Source: an uncultured Prevotellaceae bacterium (GTDB lineage: Bacteria > Bacteroidota > Bacteroidia > Bacteroidales > Bacteroidaceae). Taken from it: a stretch of DNA of 64,000 nucleotides. The translations under genes and the position numbers were made by a program. The stretch covers positions 1-64,000 of the forward strand of contig OMWI01000017.1 of assembly GCA_900314715.1 (NCBI GenBank), given 5' to 3'. The number at the start of each line of letters is the position of its first letter. The stretch's first letter is position 1. Shown piece after piece: positions 16,377 to 26,269 of the stretch. The notes beneath the pieces were generated by a model, which was not told where the DNA came from, searched no databases, and saw only the letters and a list, made by a program, of their open reading frames with translations.

Positions 16377-16853
16377 ATGAGAAAAGCAAAACCAAAGAAG
16401 CGTCTGGTATTGCCAGACCCAGTTTTCAACGACACAAAGGTGTCAAAGTTCGTAAACCATTTGATGTATGACGGAAAGAAGAATACATCTTATGAAATTT
16501 TCTACAAAGCTCTTGATTTGGTAAAGGAAAAGATGGCTAAGGAAGAGAAAGCTCCCCTTGAGATTTGGAAGCAAGCCTTAGACAACATTACCCCACAAGT
16601 GGAGGTAAAGAGCCGTCGTATCGGTGGTGCAACATTCCAGGTACCTACGGAAATCCGTCCTGACCGTAAGGAGAGTGTTTCTATGAAGAATATGATTAAT
16701 TTCGCCCGTAAACGTGGTGGAAAGAGCATGGCTGAGAAGCTGGCTGCCGAAATTATGGATGCCTACAACAACCAAGGTGGTGCTTTCAAGCGTAAGGAAG
16801 ATATGCACCGTATGGCTGAGGCTAACCGCGCATTTGCTCACTTCAGATTCTAA
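16377..16853 (+). CDS. rpsG: 30S ribosomal protein S7
   Basis: 158 residues, normal length. S7 nucleates assembly of the 30S head and contacts the E and P sites. The diagnostic segments [37 protein letters not shown] and [12 protein letters not shown] are clear. It follows a 237-bp spacer after rpsL and is followed by fusA after 54 bp. It is a likely autoregulator of the operon through the spacer structure. Confidence 0.98.
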   Translation: MRKAKPKKRLVLPDPVFNDTKVSKFVNHLMYDGKKNTSYEIFYKALDLVKEKMAKEEKAPLEIWKQALDNITPQVEVKSRRIGGATFQVPTEIRPDRKESVSMKNMINFARKRGGKSMAEKLAAEIMDAYNNQGGAFKRKEDMHRMAEANRAFAHFRF

Positions 16854-16907
16854 GAGGATTAAGGTAAAAGGATAACAGTTTAAAAGAATAACATTACAAA
16901 TTAAACA

Positions 16908-19022
16908 ATGGCAAATCGCGATTTACATTTAACACGAAACATTGGTATTATGGCTCACATCGATGCCGGTAAGACCACGACGTCTGAACGTATCTTGTTC
17001 TATACGGGAAAGACTCACAAGATTGGCGAGGTACATGATGGAGCTGCAACCATGGACTGGATGGCACAAGAGCAGGAGAGAGGTATTACCATTACTTCTG
17101 CTGCAACAACGTGTAACTGGACATGGAATAACAAACAATATAAGATTAACTTGATAGACACTCCGGGGCACGTTGACTTCACCGCAGAGGTAGAGCGTTC
17201 ATTGCGCGTCTTGGATGGTGCTATTGCTACTTATTCCGCTGCTGACGGTGTGCAACCCCAGTCAGAGACTGTTTGGCGCCAAGCCGATAAGTATAATGTA
17301 CCACGTATCGGATACGTGAACAAGATGGACCGTTCTGGTGCAGACTTCTTCGGTACAGTAAAGCAAATGGAGGAAATCTTAGGTGCAAATCCTTGCCCTG
17401 TACAGATTCCTATCGGTGCTGAAGAAAACTTCAAGGGCGTTATTGACCTCATCAAGATGAAGGCTATCCTTTGGCACGATGAGACCATGGGTGCTGAGTA
17501 TGACGTGGAAGAGATTCCCGCAGACCTTTTGGATGAGGCTAATGAGTGGCGCGAGAAGATGATTGAGCAAGCTGCTAACTATGATGATGACTTGATGGAG
17601 AAGTATCTCGACGGTCAGGAAATCTCAGAGGAGCAGATTATCGCCGCTATTCGTAAGGGAACTATCGCCATGGATTTGACTCCAATGACTTTGGGTTCTT
17701 CTTATAAGAATAAAGGTGTTCAACCATTGCTCGATTATACTTGTGCATTCCTTCCTTCTCCTCTTGATACAGAGGCTGTTGTTGGTACTAATCCCAACAC
17801 CGATGAGGAGGAAAGCAGAAAGCCATCTGAAACAGAACCTACCGCAGCACTCGCATTTAAGATTGCTACTGATCCATATATGGGTCGTTTGGTATTCTTC
17901 CGCGTTTACTCTGGTAAGGTAACTGCCGGTTCTTACGTTTACAATCCCCGTTCTGGCAAGAAAGAGCGTATCAGCCGCTTGTTCCAAATGAACTCCAACA
18001 AGGAAATTCCTATGGAGAGCATTGATGCAGGTGACATTGGCGCAGGTGTAGGTTTCAAGGATATTCACACTGGTGATACGCTTTGTGATGAAGCACATCC
18101 CATCGTGTTGGAATCCATGACATTCCCAGACACCGTGATTTCTATCGCCGTTGAACCAAAGAGTCAGGCTGACATCGCCAAACTTGACAATGGTCTCGCT
18201 AAGTTGGCAGAGGAAGACCCAACCTTCACCGTTCGTACCGATGAGCAGAGTGGTCAAACCATTATCTCTGGTATGGGTGAGCTTCACCTTGACATTATCA
18301 TCGACCGTCTGAAGCGTGAATTCAAGGTTGAATGTAACCAAGGAAAGCCACAGGTGAACTATAAGGAAGCTATTACCAAGACCATTAACCTCCGCGAAGT
18401 TTATAAGAAGCAGAGTGGTGGACGTGGTAAGTTTGCTGACATCATCGTGAACATCGGTCCTCGTGACGAAGATTACACGGAGACTCCATTGCAATTCGTG
18501 AACGAAGTGAAGGGTGGTAACATTCCTAAGGAATTCATCCCTGCTATTCAGAAGGGCTTCGAAAGTGCCATGAAGAATGGTGTATTGGGTTCATATCCTA
18601 TGGATAGCATGAAGGTGACTGTCGTTGACGGTAGCTTCCACCCAGTAGACTCAGACCAATTGTCATTCGAACTTGCCGCAATCAACGCATATCGCAATGC
18701 TTGTCCAAAGGCAGGTCCTGTATTGATGGAGCCTATTATGAAGGTTGAAGTTGTTACTCCAGAAGAGAACATGGGTGATGTAATCGGCGACTTGAACAAG
18801 CGTCGTGGACAAGTAGAGGGTATGGATGAGGCACGTAGTGGTGCTCGCATCGTGAAGGCTATGGTTCCACTGGCAGAAATGTTCGGTTATGTAACCGCAT
18901 TGCGTACCATTACCTCTGGTCGTGCAACAAGTTCCATGGAATATGATCATCACGCTCCCGTATCAAGTTCTATTGCTAAGGCAGTGCTTGAGGAAGTGAA
19001 GGGTCGCGTAGATCTTGTATAA
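16908..19022 (+). CDS. fusA: Translation elongation factor G
   Basis: 704 residues. This GTPase catalyses translocation of tRNA and mRNA on the ribosome. The G1 loop AHIDAGKTT (residues about 17-25), G3 DTPGHVDF, G4 NKMD and the switch I stretch [13 protein letters not shown] are intact, followed by domains II-V ([18 protein letters not shown] in domain [19 protein letters not shown] in domain V). It lies in the usual str order rpsL-rpsG-fusA; the tuf gene is not adjacent. A hairpin with a U-rich tail follows at 19035. Confidence 0.98.
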   Translation: MANRDLHLTRNIGIMAHIDAGKTTTSERILFYTGKTHKIGEVHDGAATMDWMAQEQERGITITSAATTCNWTWNNKQYKINLIDTPGHVDFTAEVERSLRVLDGAIATYSAADGVQPQSETVWRQADKYNVPRIGYVNKMDRSGADFFGTVKQMEEILGANPCPVQIPIGAEENFKGVIDLIKMKAILWHDETMGAEYDVEEIPADLLDEANEWREKMIEQAANYDDDLMEKYLDGQEISEEQIIAAIRKGTIAMDLTPMTLGSSYKNKGVQPLLDYTCAFLPSPLDTEAVVGTNPNTDEEESRKPSETEPTAALAFKIATDPYMGRLVFFRVYSGKVTAGSYVYNPRSGKKERISRLFQMNSNKEIPMESIDAGDIGAGVGFKDIHTGDTLCDEAHPIVLESMTFPDTVISIAVEPKSQADIAKLDNGLAKLAEEDPTFTVRTDEQSGQTIISGMGELHLDIIIDRLKREFKVECNQGKPQVNYKEAITKTINLREVYKKQSGGRGKFADIIVNIGPRDEDYTETPLQFVNEVKGGNIPKEFIPAIQKGFESAMKNGVLGSYPMDSMKVTVVDGSFHPVDSDQLSFELAAINAYRNACPKAGPVLMEPIMKVEVVTPEENMGDVIGDLNKRRGQVEGMDEARSGARIVKAMVPLAEMFGYVTALRTITSGRATSSMEYDHHAPVSSSIAKAVLEEVKGRVDLV

Positions 19023-19034
19023 GGAAATACTTGT

Positions 19035-19076
19035 GAGGTGTCATTGAGCGAATGACTCTTTAGTGGCACCTCTTTA
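19035..19076 (+). terminator. Hairpin after fusA
   Basis: GAGGTG (19035-19040) pairs with CACCTC (19067-19072), with a nested TCATT-GAGCG-AATGA hairpin and a short U-run. It may attenuate transcription between fusA and rpsJ. Confidence 0.65.
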
Positions 19077-19106
19077 TAATCATTCTATAACACATTATTA
19101 ATAATT

Positions 19107-19412
19107 ATGAGTCAAAAAATCAGAATCAAGCTGAAGAGTTACGACCACAAGTTGGTTGACAAGTCAGCAGAGAAAATCGTTAAAGCAGTGAAGGCTACAG
19201 GTGCCGTTGTTAGTGGTCCAATTCCATTGCCAACACACAAGCGCATCTACACCGTAAACCGCAGTACGTTCGTGAACAAGAAAGCACGTGAGCAATTTCA
19301 GCTCTCTAACTTCAAGCGTCTTATCGACATCTACAGTTCTACTTCCAAGACTGTTGATGCATTGATGAAGCTCGAACTCCCCAGTGGTGTTGAAGTTGAA
19401 ATCAAAGTGTAG
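19107..19412 (+). CDS. rpsJ: 30S ribosomal protein S10
   Basis: 101 residues, complete. S10 is part of the 30S head and, as NusE, of antitermination complexes. The conserved stretches [20 protein letters not shown] and [17 protein letters not shown] are present, with the C-terminal [11 protein letters not shown]. It normally heads the S10 operon directly before rplC. Here a terminator-like hairpin, a repeat locus and a strong promoter separate the two by 472 bp, so rpsJ seems to travel with fusA. Confidence 0.98.
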   Translation: MSQKIRIKLKSYDHKLVDKSAEKIVKAVKATGAVVSGPIPLPTHKRIYTVNRSTFVNKKAREQFQLSNFKRLIDIYSSTSKTVDALMKLELPSGVEVEIKV

Positions 19413-19438
19413 TCTGTTTCATAGACAACTAAATAAGA

Positions 19439-19474
19439 CAAGAGGGCTCAGGTCTATATGGCGGAGTCCTCTTG
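19439..19474 (+). terminator. Hairpin terminator after rpsJ
   Basis: An 11-bp stem with one G-U pair (CAAGAGGGCTC, 19439-19449, with GAGTCCTCTTG, 19464-19474). It follows the rpsJ stop by 26 bp and marks the end of the str-rpsJ transcript. Confidence 0.7.
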
Positions 19475-19555
19475 TTGATGTTTACGAGAGCTATATGATA
19501 TGTTTACGCGTGCTAAATGATATGTTTACGATGGCCAAATAGTATGTTTACCTTT
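19475..19555. repeat. 22-bp-period palindromic repeat, locus B
   Basis: Full units at 19490, 19512 and 19534 (GCTAWATGATATG-TTTACG type) follow a partial unit (GATG-TTTACG, from about 19477). The period is exactly 22 bp. The sequence is nearly the same as locus A at 5097-5140. It lies between the rpsJ terminator and the rplC promoter. Confidence 0.8.
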
Positions 19556-19670
19556 CACAAACATAGTATTTGTTGAACGCTTTTTTTATATATGGCAAGT
19601 TTTTTACAAGATGTAATGTTCAATTAGAATCGTGTTGTAAAAAATACTTTATTAAAAATATATAAAAAAG

Positions 19671-19703
19671 TTTGGTTGAAAGGAAAATAATTCGTAACTT
19701 TGC
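19671..19703 (+). promoter_or_regulatory. Main promoter of the rplC-to-infA ribosomal operon
   Basis: TTTG (19671-19674), a 20-bp spacer, then TAACTTTGC (19695-19703). An exact consensus match, leaving a leader of about 175 nt before rplC. Confidence 0.85.
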
Positions 19704-19716
19704 AATCCAAAAGTGG

Positions 19717-19845
19717 GTATTGCGCTGGCTTGAATGCTAACAATACGCTGATAAAGAACAACTTAACCTTCAAATGAGAAGAAGTGAGCGTTTCTTTTTA
19801 AGTGTGTTTTTATGCATGATTGCGCGCTAAAACTTAAAAAGAAAC
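19717..19845 (+). promoter_or_regulatory. Structured leader of the rplC operon
   Basis: Two hairpins are visible: GTATTG (19717-19722) with CAATAC (19741-19746), and a perfect 14-bp stem GTTTCTTTTTAAGT (19790-19803) with ACTTAAAAAGAAAC (19832-19845). Ribosomal operons often have leaders bound by one of their own products (L4 in E. coli). This is a candidate of that kind, not an identified family. Confidence 0.5.
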
Positions 19846-19884
19846 AGAATATTATTCATATTATTATTTAATTTTTAAACTGAA

Positions 19885-20499
19885 ATGCCAGGATTAATTG
19901 GAAAAAAAATCGGAATGACATCCGTTTTCAGTGCCGACGGTAAAAATGTACCGTGCACTGTTATCGAAGCTGGTCCTTGTGTTGTAACTCAGGTTAAGAC
20001 TATCGAGAAGGATGGCTACAAAGCCGTTCAGTTAGGTTTCGGAGAGGCTAAGGAGAAAAGAACTACTAAGCCTTTGCAGGGAATCTTCAAGAAAGCAGGT
20101 ACAACACCAAAGAAGCACTTGGCCGAGTTCAAGTTTGACGAAGAGTATAACCTCGGAGACACAATTACGGTTGATCTCTTTGCAGATGCCGAGTTTGTCG
20201 ACGTAGTTGGCACTTCTAAGGGTAAAGGCTTCCAAGGAGTAGTGAAACGCCACGGTTTCGGTGGTGTGGGCCAGAGTACTCACGGTCAGGACGACCGTGC
20301 TCGTAAACCGGGATCAATCGGTGCATGTTCTTATCCAGCAAAGGTGTTCAAGGGAATGCGTATGGCTGGTCAAATGGGCGGTGACCGTGTTACGACCCAG
20401 AATCTTAGAGTGTTAAAGGTAATTCCAGAGCACAACCTCATTCTCGTGAAGGGTTCTGTAGCTGGATGCAAGGGTTCAACCGTTTTAATTCAGAAATAA
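19885..20499 (+). CDS. rplC: 50S ribosomal protein L3
   Basis: 204 residues, complete. L3 starts 50S assembly and reaches toward the peptidyl transferase centre. [15 protein letters not shown] and the loop [20 protein letters not shown] are diagnostic; the Gln methylated in many bacteria lies in GQMGGD. It is first gene after the strong promoter, and its stop codon overlaps the rplD start by one base (TAATG). Confidence 0.98.
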   Translation: MPGLIGKKIGMTSVFSADGKNVPCTVIEAGPCVVTQVKTIEKDGYKAVQLGFGEAKEKRTTKPLQGIFKKAGTTPKKHLAEFKFDEEYNLGDTITVDLFADAEFVDVVGTSKGKGFQGVVKRHGFGGVGQSTHGQDDRARKPGSIGACSYPAKVFKGMRMAGQMGGDRVTTQNLRVLKVIPEHNLILVKGSVAGCKGSTVLIQK

Positions 20500-21128
20500 T
20501 GGAACTTAACGTATTAAATATTAAGGGTCAGGAAACAGGAAGAAAGGTTACGTTGGACGAATCTATCTTCGGCATTGAGCCTAATGATCACGTGCTTTAT
20601 CTCGACGTTAAGCAGTATCTCGGCAACCAACGTCAAGGAACTGCCAAGGCTAAGGAAAGAAGCGAACATGCTGGTTCTACTCGCAAACTTGGTCGTCAGA
20701 AGGGTGGCGGCGGTGCACGTCACGGTGACATCAACTCTCCATTGCTTAAGGGTGGTGGTCGCGTGTTTGGACCAAAACCCCGTGATTATCGCACGAAGTT
20801 GAACAAGAAAGTAAAAGTTCTTGCACGTAAGTCTGCTCTGACTTACAAGGCACAAGAAGATGCTATCATTATCTTAGAGAACTTCACATTTGACGCCCCA
20901 AAGACAAAAGATTTTATAAATATTACTAAAAATCTTAAAGTAGAGGGCAAGAAGACTCTTCTTCTTTTGCCAAGTCTTGATAAAAATGTATATTTGTCGG
21001 CTCGTAACCTGCCACGTGCAGAGGTTATGATTGCATCTACACTCAATGCTTACAAGGTATTGAATGCTGATGTTCTTATTGTGACCGAAGATTCATTGAA
21101 ATCTATCAACGAGACCTTAACCAAGTAA
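20499..21128 (+). CDS. rplD: 50S ribosomal protein L4
   Basis: 209 residues from the ATG at 20499 (TAATG overlap with rplC). A longer reading from 20466 would run inside rplC and is not conserved. L4 lines the exit tunnel and in E. coli also represses the S10 operon. The tunnel loop [20 protein letters not shown] and the segment [20 protein letters not shown] are present. Confidence 0.97.
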   Translation: MELNVLNIKGQETGRKVTLDESIFGIEPNDHVLYLDVKQYLGNQRQGTAKAKERSEHAGSTRKLGRQKGGGGARHGDINSPLLKGGGRVFGPKPRDYRTKLNKKVKVLARKSALTYKAQEDAIIILENFTFDAPKTKDFINITKNLKVEGKKTLLLLPSLDKNVYLSARNLPRAEVMIASTLNAYKVLNADVLIVTEDSLKSINETLTK

Positions 21129-21148
21129 AATAGAGGAGATTATTAGAA

Positions 21149-21442
21149 ATGGCATTTATCATTAAACCATTAGTCACCGAAAAGATGACTTCACTCACGG
21201 AGAAGCGACCCAATTGCTTCGGTTTTATTGTACGCCCAGAAGCCAATAAACTCCAGATCAAGGAAGAGGTCGAGAAGTTGTATAACGTTACCGTGGTAAG
21301 TGTAAATACGATGAACTACGCTGGTAAGCGCGTGAGTCGTTACACACGTTCAGGTCTCACAAGAGGACAGAAGAACGCGTTCAAAAAAGCAATCGTCTTG
21401 CTGAAGGAAGGCGAAACAATTGATTTCTATAGCAATATTTAA
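21149..21442 (+). CDS. rplW: 50S ribosomal protein L23
   Basis: 97 residues, complete. L23 sits at the tunnel exit and docks trigger factor and SRP. IIKPLVTEKMTSLTEK and the C-terminal arm KRVSRYTRSGLTRGQKNAFK are typical. It follows rplD by 20 bp and precedes rplB by 6 bp. Confidence 0.97.
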   Translation: MAFIIKPLVTEKMTSLTEKRPNCFGFIVRPEANKLQIKEEVEKLYNVTVVSVNTMNYAGKRVSRYTRSGLTRGQKNAFKKAIVLLKEGETIDFYSNI

Positions 21443-21448
21443 TAAAAA

Positions 21449-22276
21449 ATGGCAGTACGTAAATTAAAACCGGTTACTCCGGGACAAAGGCACAAAGTTA
21501 TTGGCACATTCGAAGAAATTACTGCATCTGTGCCAGAGAAGTCTCTCGTTTTCGGAAAACGCTCTACTGGTGGTAGAAATAACACTGGTAAGATGACTGT
21601 TCGCTACAGAGGTGGCGGTCATAAGAGAAAGTACCGTCTTATTGACTTTAAACGAGAGAAAGATGGTGTTCCAGCAGTGGTGAAGACAATCGAGTACGAT
21701 CCGAACCGTTCGGCTCGTATCGCCTTGTTGTTCTACGCTGATGGTGAAAAACGTTACATTATTGCTCCTAACGGACTGCAAGTAGGTATGAAACTGATGT
21801 CAGGCGCAGAGGCTGCCCCTGAAGTAGGTAATACCTTGCCATTGGCAAACATCCCAGTTGGTACCGTGATTCACAATATTGAATTGCGTCCAGGCCAGGG
21901 TGCTCTGCTCGTTCGTTCGGCTGGTAATTTTGCTCAGTTGACATCTCGTGAAGGAAATTACTGTGTAATCAAACTTCCTTCTGGTGAGACTCGTCAAATT
22001 CTCTCTGCTTGCAAGGCTACAATCGGTAGTGTAGGTAATTCTGACCATGCATTGGAGCAGTCTGGTAAGGCTGGACGCTCTCGTTGGTTGGGACGTCGTC
22101 CTCACAACCGTGGTGTTGTAATGAACCCACACGACCACCCAATGGGTGGTGGCGAAGGCCGTCAATCTGGAGGTCATCCTCGTTCGCGCAAAGGTTTGTA
22201 TGCTAAAGGTCTCAAGACCCGCTCGCCAAAGAAGCATTCAAGCAAGTACATTATTGAAAGAGCAAGTAAGAAATAA
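21449..22276 (+). CDS. rplB: 50S ribosomal protein L2
   Basis: 275 residues, complete. L2 is needed for subunit association and peptidyl transfer. [18 protein letters not shown] and the C-terminal [17 protein letters not shown] are present; the latter includes the essential His. Order rplW-rplB-rpsS is standard. Confidence 0.98.
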   Translation: MAVRKLKPVTPGQRHKVIGTFEEITASVPEKSLVFGKRSTGGRNNTGKMTVRYRGGGHKRKYRLIDFKREKDGVPAVVKTIEYDPNRSARIALLFYADGEKRYIIAPNGLQVGMKLMSGAEAAPEVGNTLPLANIPVGTVIHNIELRPGQGALLVRSAGNFAQLTSREGNYCVIKLPSGETRQILSACKATIGSVGNSDHALEQSGKAGRSRWLGRRPHNRGVVMNPHDHPMGGGEGRQSGGHPRSRKGLYAKGLKTRSPKKHSSKYIIERASKK

Positions 22277-22293
22277 GTTAACAAGAGTAAATT

Positions 22294-22560
22294 ATGAGTC
22301 GATCCTTAAAAAAAGGCCCCTATATCAACGTGTCGCTTGAGAAGAAGATTCTCGCCATGAATGAGAGTGGCAAGAAGACCGTGGTTAAGACATGGGCCAG
22401 AGCATCAATGATTTCCCCAGATTTCGTGGGACACACTGTTGCAGTTCATAACGGAAATAAATTCATCCCTGTTTACATCACTGAGAACATGGTAGGCCAT
22501 AAGTTGGGAGAGTTCGCTCTTACCCGCAAGTTCGGTGGTCATGCTGGAAATAAGAAGTAA
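22294..22560 (+). CDS. rpsS: 30S ribosomal protein S19
   Basis: 88 residues, complete. S19 is a 30S head protein that bridges to the 50[19 protein letters not shown] and [20 protein letters not shown], then [16 protein letters not shown], are diagnostic. Confidence 0.98.
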   Translation: MSRSLKKGPYINVSLEKKILAMNESGKKTVVKTWARASMISPDFVGHTVAVHNGNKFIPVYITENMVGHKLGEFALTRKFGGHAGNKK

Positions 22561-22594
22561 CCGGGAAAACCATTTAAAATGAAAAAATAATCAA

Positions 22595-23002
22595 ATGGGA
22601 GCAAGAAAAAGACTAGCTGCAGAAAAAAGAAAGGCAGCCCTTAAAAATATGTACTTCGCGAAGCTCAATGGAGTTCCCTCTTCGCCCCGTAAGATGCGCT
22701 ACGTTGTAGACATGATTCGTGGATTAGAGGTAAACCGCGCTCTCGGAGTATTGAGATTCTCCAAGAAGGCAGCTGCTGCAGATGTTGAGAAACTACTGCG
22801 TTCAGCCATCGCCAACTGGGAAGCTAAGAATGACCGTAAGGCAGAGGACGGCGAGTTGTTCGTCACCCGCGTATTCGTAGACGAAGGTGTTACCATGAAG
22901 CGCATGCGCCCAGCACCCCAGGGACGTGGATATCGCATCCGCAAGCGTTCTAATCATGTGACATTGTTTGTAGATACTAAACCAAAAGACGAAAAAGAAT
23001 AA
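22595..23002 (+). CDS. rplV: 50S ribosomal protein L22
   Basis: 135 residues, complete. Its long hairpin forms part of the exit tunnel and is a macrolide-resistance site. [20 protein letters not shown] and [20 protein letters not shown] are present without insertions. The spacer before rpsC is 2 bp. Confidence 0.97.
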   Translation: MGARKRLAAEKRKAALKNMYFAKLNGVPSSPRKMRYVVDMIRGLEVNRALGVLRFSKKAAAADVEKLLRSAIANWEAKNDRKAEDGELFVTRVFVDEGVTMKRMRPAPQGRGYRIRKRSNHVTLFVDTKPKDEKE

Positions 23003-23004
23003 GT

Positions 23005-23742
23005 ATGGGACAGAAAGTTAATCCAATAAGCAACCGACTTGGTATCATCCGTGGATGGGATTCAAATTGGTACGGTGGCAAGAATTTCGGTGACAACCTT
23101 GTGGAGGACATGAAAATCCGCAAGTACCTGAACGAGCGTTTGGCAAAGGCCAGCGTGTCAAAGATTGTCATTGAGCGTACGTTGAAACTCGTTACCATTA
23201 CTATTTGCACCGCTCGTCCGGGTATCGTCATTGGTAAAGGTGGTCAAGATGTTGACAAATTGAAGGAAGAGCTGAAGAAACTTTACAAGAAGGACATTCA
23301 GATCAATATCTATGAGGTAAAGAAGCCAGAACTGGATGCAACGATTGTTGGTACCAACATCGCTCGTCAGGTAGAAGGTAAGATTGCTTATCGCCGTGCC
23401 ATCAAGATGGCTATTCAAAACACGATGCGTGCTGGTGCAGAAGGCATCAAGGTGCAAATCTGTGGTCGTTTGAATGGTGCTGAAATGGCTCGTAACGAAA
23501 TGTACAAGGAAGGCCGTACTCCATTGCACACATTCCGCGCAGACATCGACTATTGCCAGACAGAGGCTCTCACAAAGGTGGGATTGTTAGGCATCAAGGT
23601 TTGGATTTGCCGTGGTGAAGTTTATGGAAAGCGTGACCTCACCCAGACCTATGCTCAGGAGAAGCAAGGCGGTGGCCGTTCAAACAACAACGGTGGTCGC
23701 AATGGTCGTGGCGGTAATCGCAAGAGAAACAATAACCGTTAA
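23005..23742 (+). CDS. rpsC: 30S ribosomal protein S3
   Basis: 245 residues. S3 forms the mRNA entry channel. [20 protein letters not shown], the KH domain motif [17 protein letters not shown] and the C-terminal GVKVWI-like segment ([17 protein letters not shown]) are clear. The last about 25 residues are a low-complexity tail of Gly, Asn and Arg, an extension found in several Bacteroidetes. Confidence 0.97.
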   Translation: MGQKVNPISNRLGIIRGWDSNWYGGKNFGDNLVEDMKIRKYLNERLAKASVSKIVIERTLKLVTITICTARPGIVIGKGGQDVDKLKEELKKLYKKDIQINIYEVKKPELDATIVGTNIARQVEGKIAYRRAIKMAIQNTMRAGAEGIKVQICGRLNGAEMARNEMYKEGRTPLHTFRADIDYCQTEALTKVGLLGIKVWICRGEVYGKRDLTQTYAQEKQGGGRSNNNGGRNGRGGNRKRNNNR

Positions 23743-23757
23743 ATGTAAGAAGTTATC

Positions 23758-24186
23758 ATGTTACAGCCAAAAAGAGTAAAATATAGAAGACCTCAAGACG
23801 GTCGTGGCAACAAAGGCAATGCCAGTCGTGGCACCCAGTTGGCTTTCGGCTCGTTCGGTATCAAGACGCTTGAGGCAAAATGGATAGATAGCCGCCAGAT
23901 TGAGGCAGCTCGTGTAGCGGTAAACCGTTACATGAACCGTGAAGGTCAGGTTTGGATTCGCATCTTCCCTGATAAGCCAATCACCCGTAAGCCTGCGGAT
24001 GTCCGCATGGGTAAAGGTAAAGGTGATCCCGCAGGATGGGTTGCTCCTGTTACCCCTGGCCGTATCCTCTTTGAAGTAGAAGGTGTTCCTTTTGATGTGG
24101 CAAAAGAGGCTCTCCGTCTCGGCGCACAGAAACTACCTGTAAAGACAAAGTTTGTTGTTAGACGTGATTACGATAAAAACGCATAA
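23758..24186 (+). CDS. rplP: 50S ribosomal protein L16
   Basis: 142 residues, complete. L16 helps position A-site t[43 protein letters not shown] and [10 protein letters not shown] are diagnostic. The next gene starts 3 bp after the stop. Confidence 0.97.
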   Translation: MLQPKRVKYRRPQDGRGNKGNASRGTQLAFGSFGIKTLEAKWIDSRQIEAARVAVNRYMNREGQVWIRIFPDKPITRKPADVRMGKGKGDPAGWVAPVTPGRILFEVEGVPFDVAKEALRLGAQKLPVKTKFVVRRDYDKNA

Positions 24187-24189
24187 GGT

Positions 24190-24384
24190 ATGAAAAGTAA
24201 TGAAGTAAGAGAACTCGACACTAAGAGTTTGGAAGAAAAATTGGAGAATACAGTTGAGCAATTGCACCAATTGAAGTTGACACATTCAATTTCTCCTCTT
24301 GAAAATCCATCACAATTGAAGGCCTTACGTCGTGATATCGCTCGTATGAAAACAGAACTCCGCATGAGAGAACTTAACAAATAA
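24190..24384 (+). CDS. rpmC: 50S ribosomal protein L29
   Basis: 64 residues, all-helical and of normal length. L29 is near the tunnel exit. [19 protein letters not shown] and the C-terminal [19 protein letters not shown] are typical. The next ORF starts 2 bp later. Confidence 0.95.
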   Translation: MKSNEVRELDTKSLEEKLENTVEQLHQLKLTHSISPLENPSQLKALRRDIARMKTELRMRELNK

Positions 24385-24386
24385 CA

Positions 24387-24947
24387 ATGGTCCAGATGGA
24401 AACAAGAAATTTAAGAAAAACAAGACAGGGTGTCGTTATCAGCAACAAGATGGATAAAACCATTGTTATTGCGGCTAAGTTCAAGGAGAAACACCCTATT
24501 TACGGTAAGTTTGTCCAGAAGACAAAGAAGTATCACGCTCACGATGAGAAGAATGAAGCCAACATCGGCGATACCGTTCTCATTATGGAAACCCGTCCAT
24601 TGCTTACAGTATGTGATAACAGCGGCGCTCGCGAGGCTCTTTGCATTAGGGTTTTGGGCGGTACTCGTCGTCGTTATGCAAGTGTTGGTGACGTGATTGT
24701 CGTTGCTGTCAAGAACGTTATCCCATCAAGTGATTTGAAAAAGGGTGCAGTATCAAAGGCTTTGATTGTTCGCACAAAGAAGGAGATTCGCCGTGCCGAT
24801 GGTTCTTACATCCGTTTCGACGACAACGCTTGTGTGCTTTTGAACAATGCAGGTGAACTTCGCGGAAGCCGTATCTTCGGTCCTGTTGCCCGTGAGTTGC
24901 GCGCCGTTAATATGAAAGTCGTTTCTTTGGCACCTGAGGTTCTTTAA
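24387..24947 (+). CDS. In-frame fusion of truncated S17 and truncated L14 (rpsQ'-'rplN)
   Basis: This 186-residue ORF reads as ribosomal protein S17 to about residue 72 ([20 protein letters not shown], then HPIYGKF, and [13 protein letters not shown]). It continues with no stop as L14 from residue 73, nucleotide 24603 ([20 protein letters not shown] ... [19 protein letters not shown]). S17 normally goes on about 16 residues after RPL (SKTKRW- and beyond). L14 normally begins with about 8 residues (MIQxExxL) that are missing. Normal neighbours would be two genes of about 85-89 and 121 codons, so roughly 90-100 bp appear lost. Both proteins are essential and single copy and lie on different subunits. 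This is either a striking natural fusion or an assembly deletion, and the latter is more likely. The start may be Met4 (24396). Confidence 0.85.
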   Translation: MVQMETRNLRKTRQGVVISNKMDKTIVIAAKFKEKHPIYGKFVQKTKKYHAHDEKNEANIGDTVLIMETRPLLTVCDNSGAREALCIRVLGGTRRRYASVGDVIVVAVKNVIPSSDLKKGAVSKALIVRTKKEIRRADGSYIRFDDNACVLLNNAGELRGSRIFGPVARELRAVNMKVVSLAPEVL

Positions 24948-24968
24948 TAATAATAATGTAAAGAAGAA

Positions 24969-25286
24969 ATGAGTAAGATACATATCAAGAAAGACGACAA
25001 GGTCATTGTCCTTGCAGGTGATGATAAGGGCAAGACTGGTAAAGTGCTGAAAGTACTCGTTGCCAAGAATCGTGCTATCGTTGAAGGTGTCAACATCGTA
25101 TCCAAGAGCACGAAGCCTTCTGCAAAACATCCTCAGGGTGGTATTATCAAGCAAGAGGCTCCAATCCATATCTCAAATTTGAGTTTGATTGATCCTAAGA
25201 GTGGAAAGCCTACCCGCATTTCCGTTAAGCATGAGGGTAAGAATGTGGTTCGTATAGCAAAGAAATCAGGAGAGGAGATTAAATAA
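24969..25286 (+). CDS. rplX: 50S ribosomal protein L24
   Basis: 105 residues, complete. L24 is an early 50S assembly factor with a KOW domain ([20 protein letters not shown]). The stop codon overlaps the start of rplE by one base (TAATG). Confidence 0.97.
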   Translation: MSKIHIKKDDKVIVLAGDDKGKTGKVLKVLVAKNRAIVEGVNIVSKSTKPSAKHPQGGIIKQEAPIHISNLSLIDPKSGKPTRISVKHEGKNVVRIAKKSGEEIK

Positions 25287-25840
25287 TGGAAACAGCACAA
25301 TTAAAGAAAGAGTATAAGGAGAAGATTGCTCCCGCACTCCAAAAGCAGTTCAATTATAAGTCTGCCATGCAGATTCCTGTCTTGAAGAAGATCGTTATCA
25401 ACCAAGGTTTGGGTGACGCTACTCAAGATAAGAAAATCATTGATGTGGCAATTAACGAAATCACTACTATCACAGGTCAGAAGGCTGTGGCAACTTATTC
25501 TAAGAAAGACGTTGCTAATTTCAAGCTTCGTAAGAAGATGCCTATCGGCGTGATGGTTACTTTGCGTCGTGAGCGCATGTATGAGTTCCTTGAGAAACTC
25601 GTGCGCGTTGCCTTGCCACGTATTCGTGACTTCAAGGGCGTTGAGACAAAGTTCGACGGTCGTGGAAACTATACGCTTGGTATTCAGGAGCAGATTATCT
25701 TCCCTGAAATCAACTTAGATAACATTGACCGCATCCAAGGTATGAACATTACTTTCGTTACGTCTGCAAGGACTGATGAAGAAGGTTTCGCTTTGCTCAA
25801 GGCATTTGGTATTCCATTCAAGAACGCTAAAAACGATTAA
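25286..25840 (+). CDS. rplE: 50S ribosomal protein L5
   Basis: 184 residues, complete. L5 binds 5S rRNA and contacts P-site t[43 protein letters not shown] and [12 protein letters not shown] are conserved. In E. coli the S8 repressor site lies near this gene's start; I saw no such structure here. Confidence 0.97.
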   Translation: METAQLKKEYKEKIAPALQKQFNYKSAMQIPVLKKIVINQGLGDATQDKKIIDVAINEITTITGQKAVATYSKKDVANFKLRKKMPIGVMVTLRRERMYEFLEKLVRVALPRIRDFKGVETKFDGRGNYTLGIQEQIIFPEINLDNIDRIQGMNITFVTSARTDEEGFALLKAFGIPFKNAKND

Positions 25841-25845
25841 GTAAT

Positions 25846-26148
25846 ATGGCAAAAGAATCAATGAAAGCCCGTGAGGTGAAGCGTGCTAAGCTCGTTGCTA
25901 AATATGCTGAAAAACGCGCTGCTTTGAAGAAAATCATCGCTACCGCAGAAGATCCCGCAGAAGCATACGAGGCTGCTCGCAAACTTCAGGCTATTCCAAA
26001 GAATGCAAATCCTATCCGTCTGCACAACCGTTGCAAGATCACTGGTCGTCCTAAAGGATACATGCGCCAGTTTGGTCTTTCTCGTATCCAGTTCCGTGAG
26101 ATGGCTTCAGCTGGTTTGATTCCTGGAGTAAAGAAGGCAAGTTGGTAA
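25846..26148 (+). CDS. rpsN: 30S ribosomal protein S14 (zinc-independent form)
   Basis: 100 residues, the longer form. [20 protein letters not shown] and [20 protein letters not shown] are diagnostic. Only one Cys is present, so the zinc-binding CxxC-X12-CxxC of the short form is absent. A spacer with two hairpins follows before rpsH. Confidence 0.97.
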   Translation: MAKESMKAREVKRAKLVAKYAEKRAALKKIIATAEDPAEAYEAARKLQAIPKNANPIRLHNRCKITGRPKGYMRQFGLSRIQFREMASAGLIPGVKKASW

Positions 26149-26154
26149 TACACA

Positions 26155-26249
26155 AAGGACCAAACCTTGGAGGTTGAATTCCATGGTTTGGGTCCTTATA
26201 CTAAATAATGAAGATATTTGATTTTTAATATTGTCGGGGAAGTCCCGAT
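26155..26249 (+). promoter_or_regulatory. Two hairpins in the rpsN-rpsH spacer
   Basis: AAGGACC-AAACC (from 26155) pairs with GGTTTGGGTCCTT (to 26197) with one bulged base. A second, smaller hairpin (TCGGG-GAAG-TCCCGA, 26234-26248) sits 21 bp before the rpsH start. This is a candidate site for processing or for repression by S8, or a partial terminator inside the operon. Confidence 0.5.
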
Positions 26250-26269
26250 CAATTAAACATTTTATTTAT

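Noticed and set aside
17625..18494. Long minus-strand open frame opposite fusA
   Set aside because: It lies in the shadow of a well-conserved gene and shows no independent signal. Other long antisense frames in ribosomal genes were dropped for the same reason.
23640..23742. Damaged S3 C-terminus
   Set aside because: The Gly/Asn/Arg tail is low complexity but in frame and seen in related species; the S3 core is complete.
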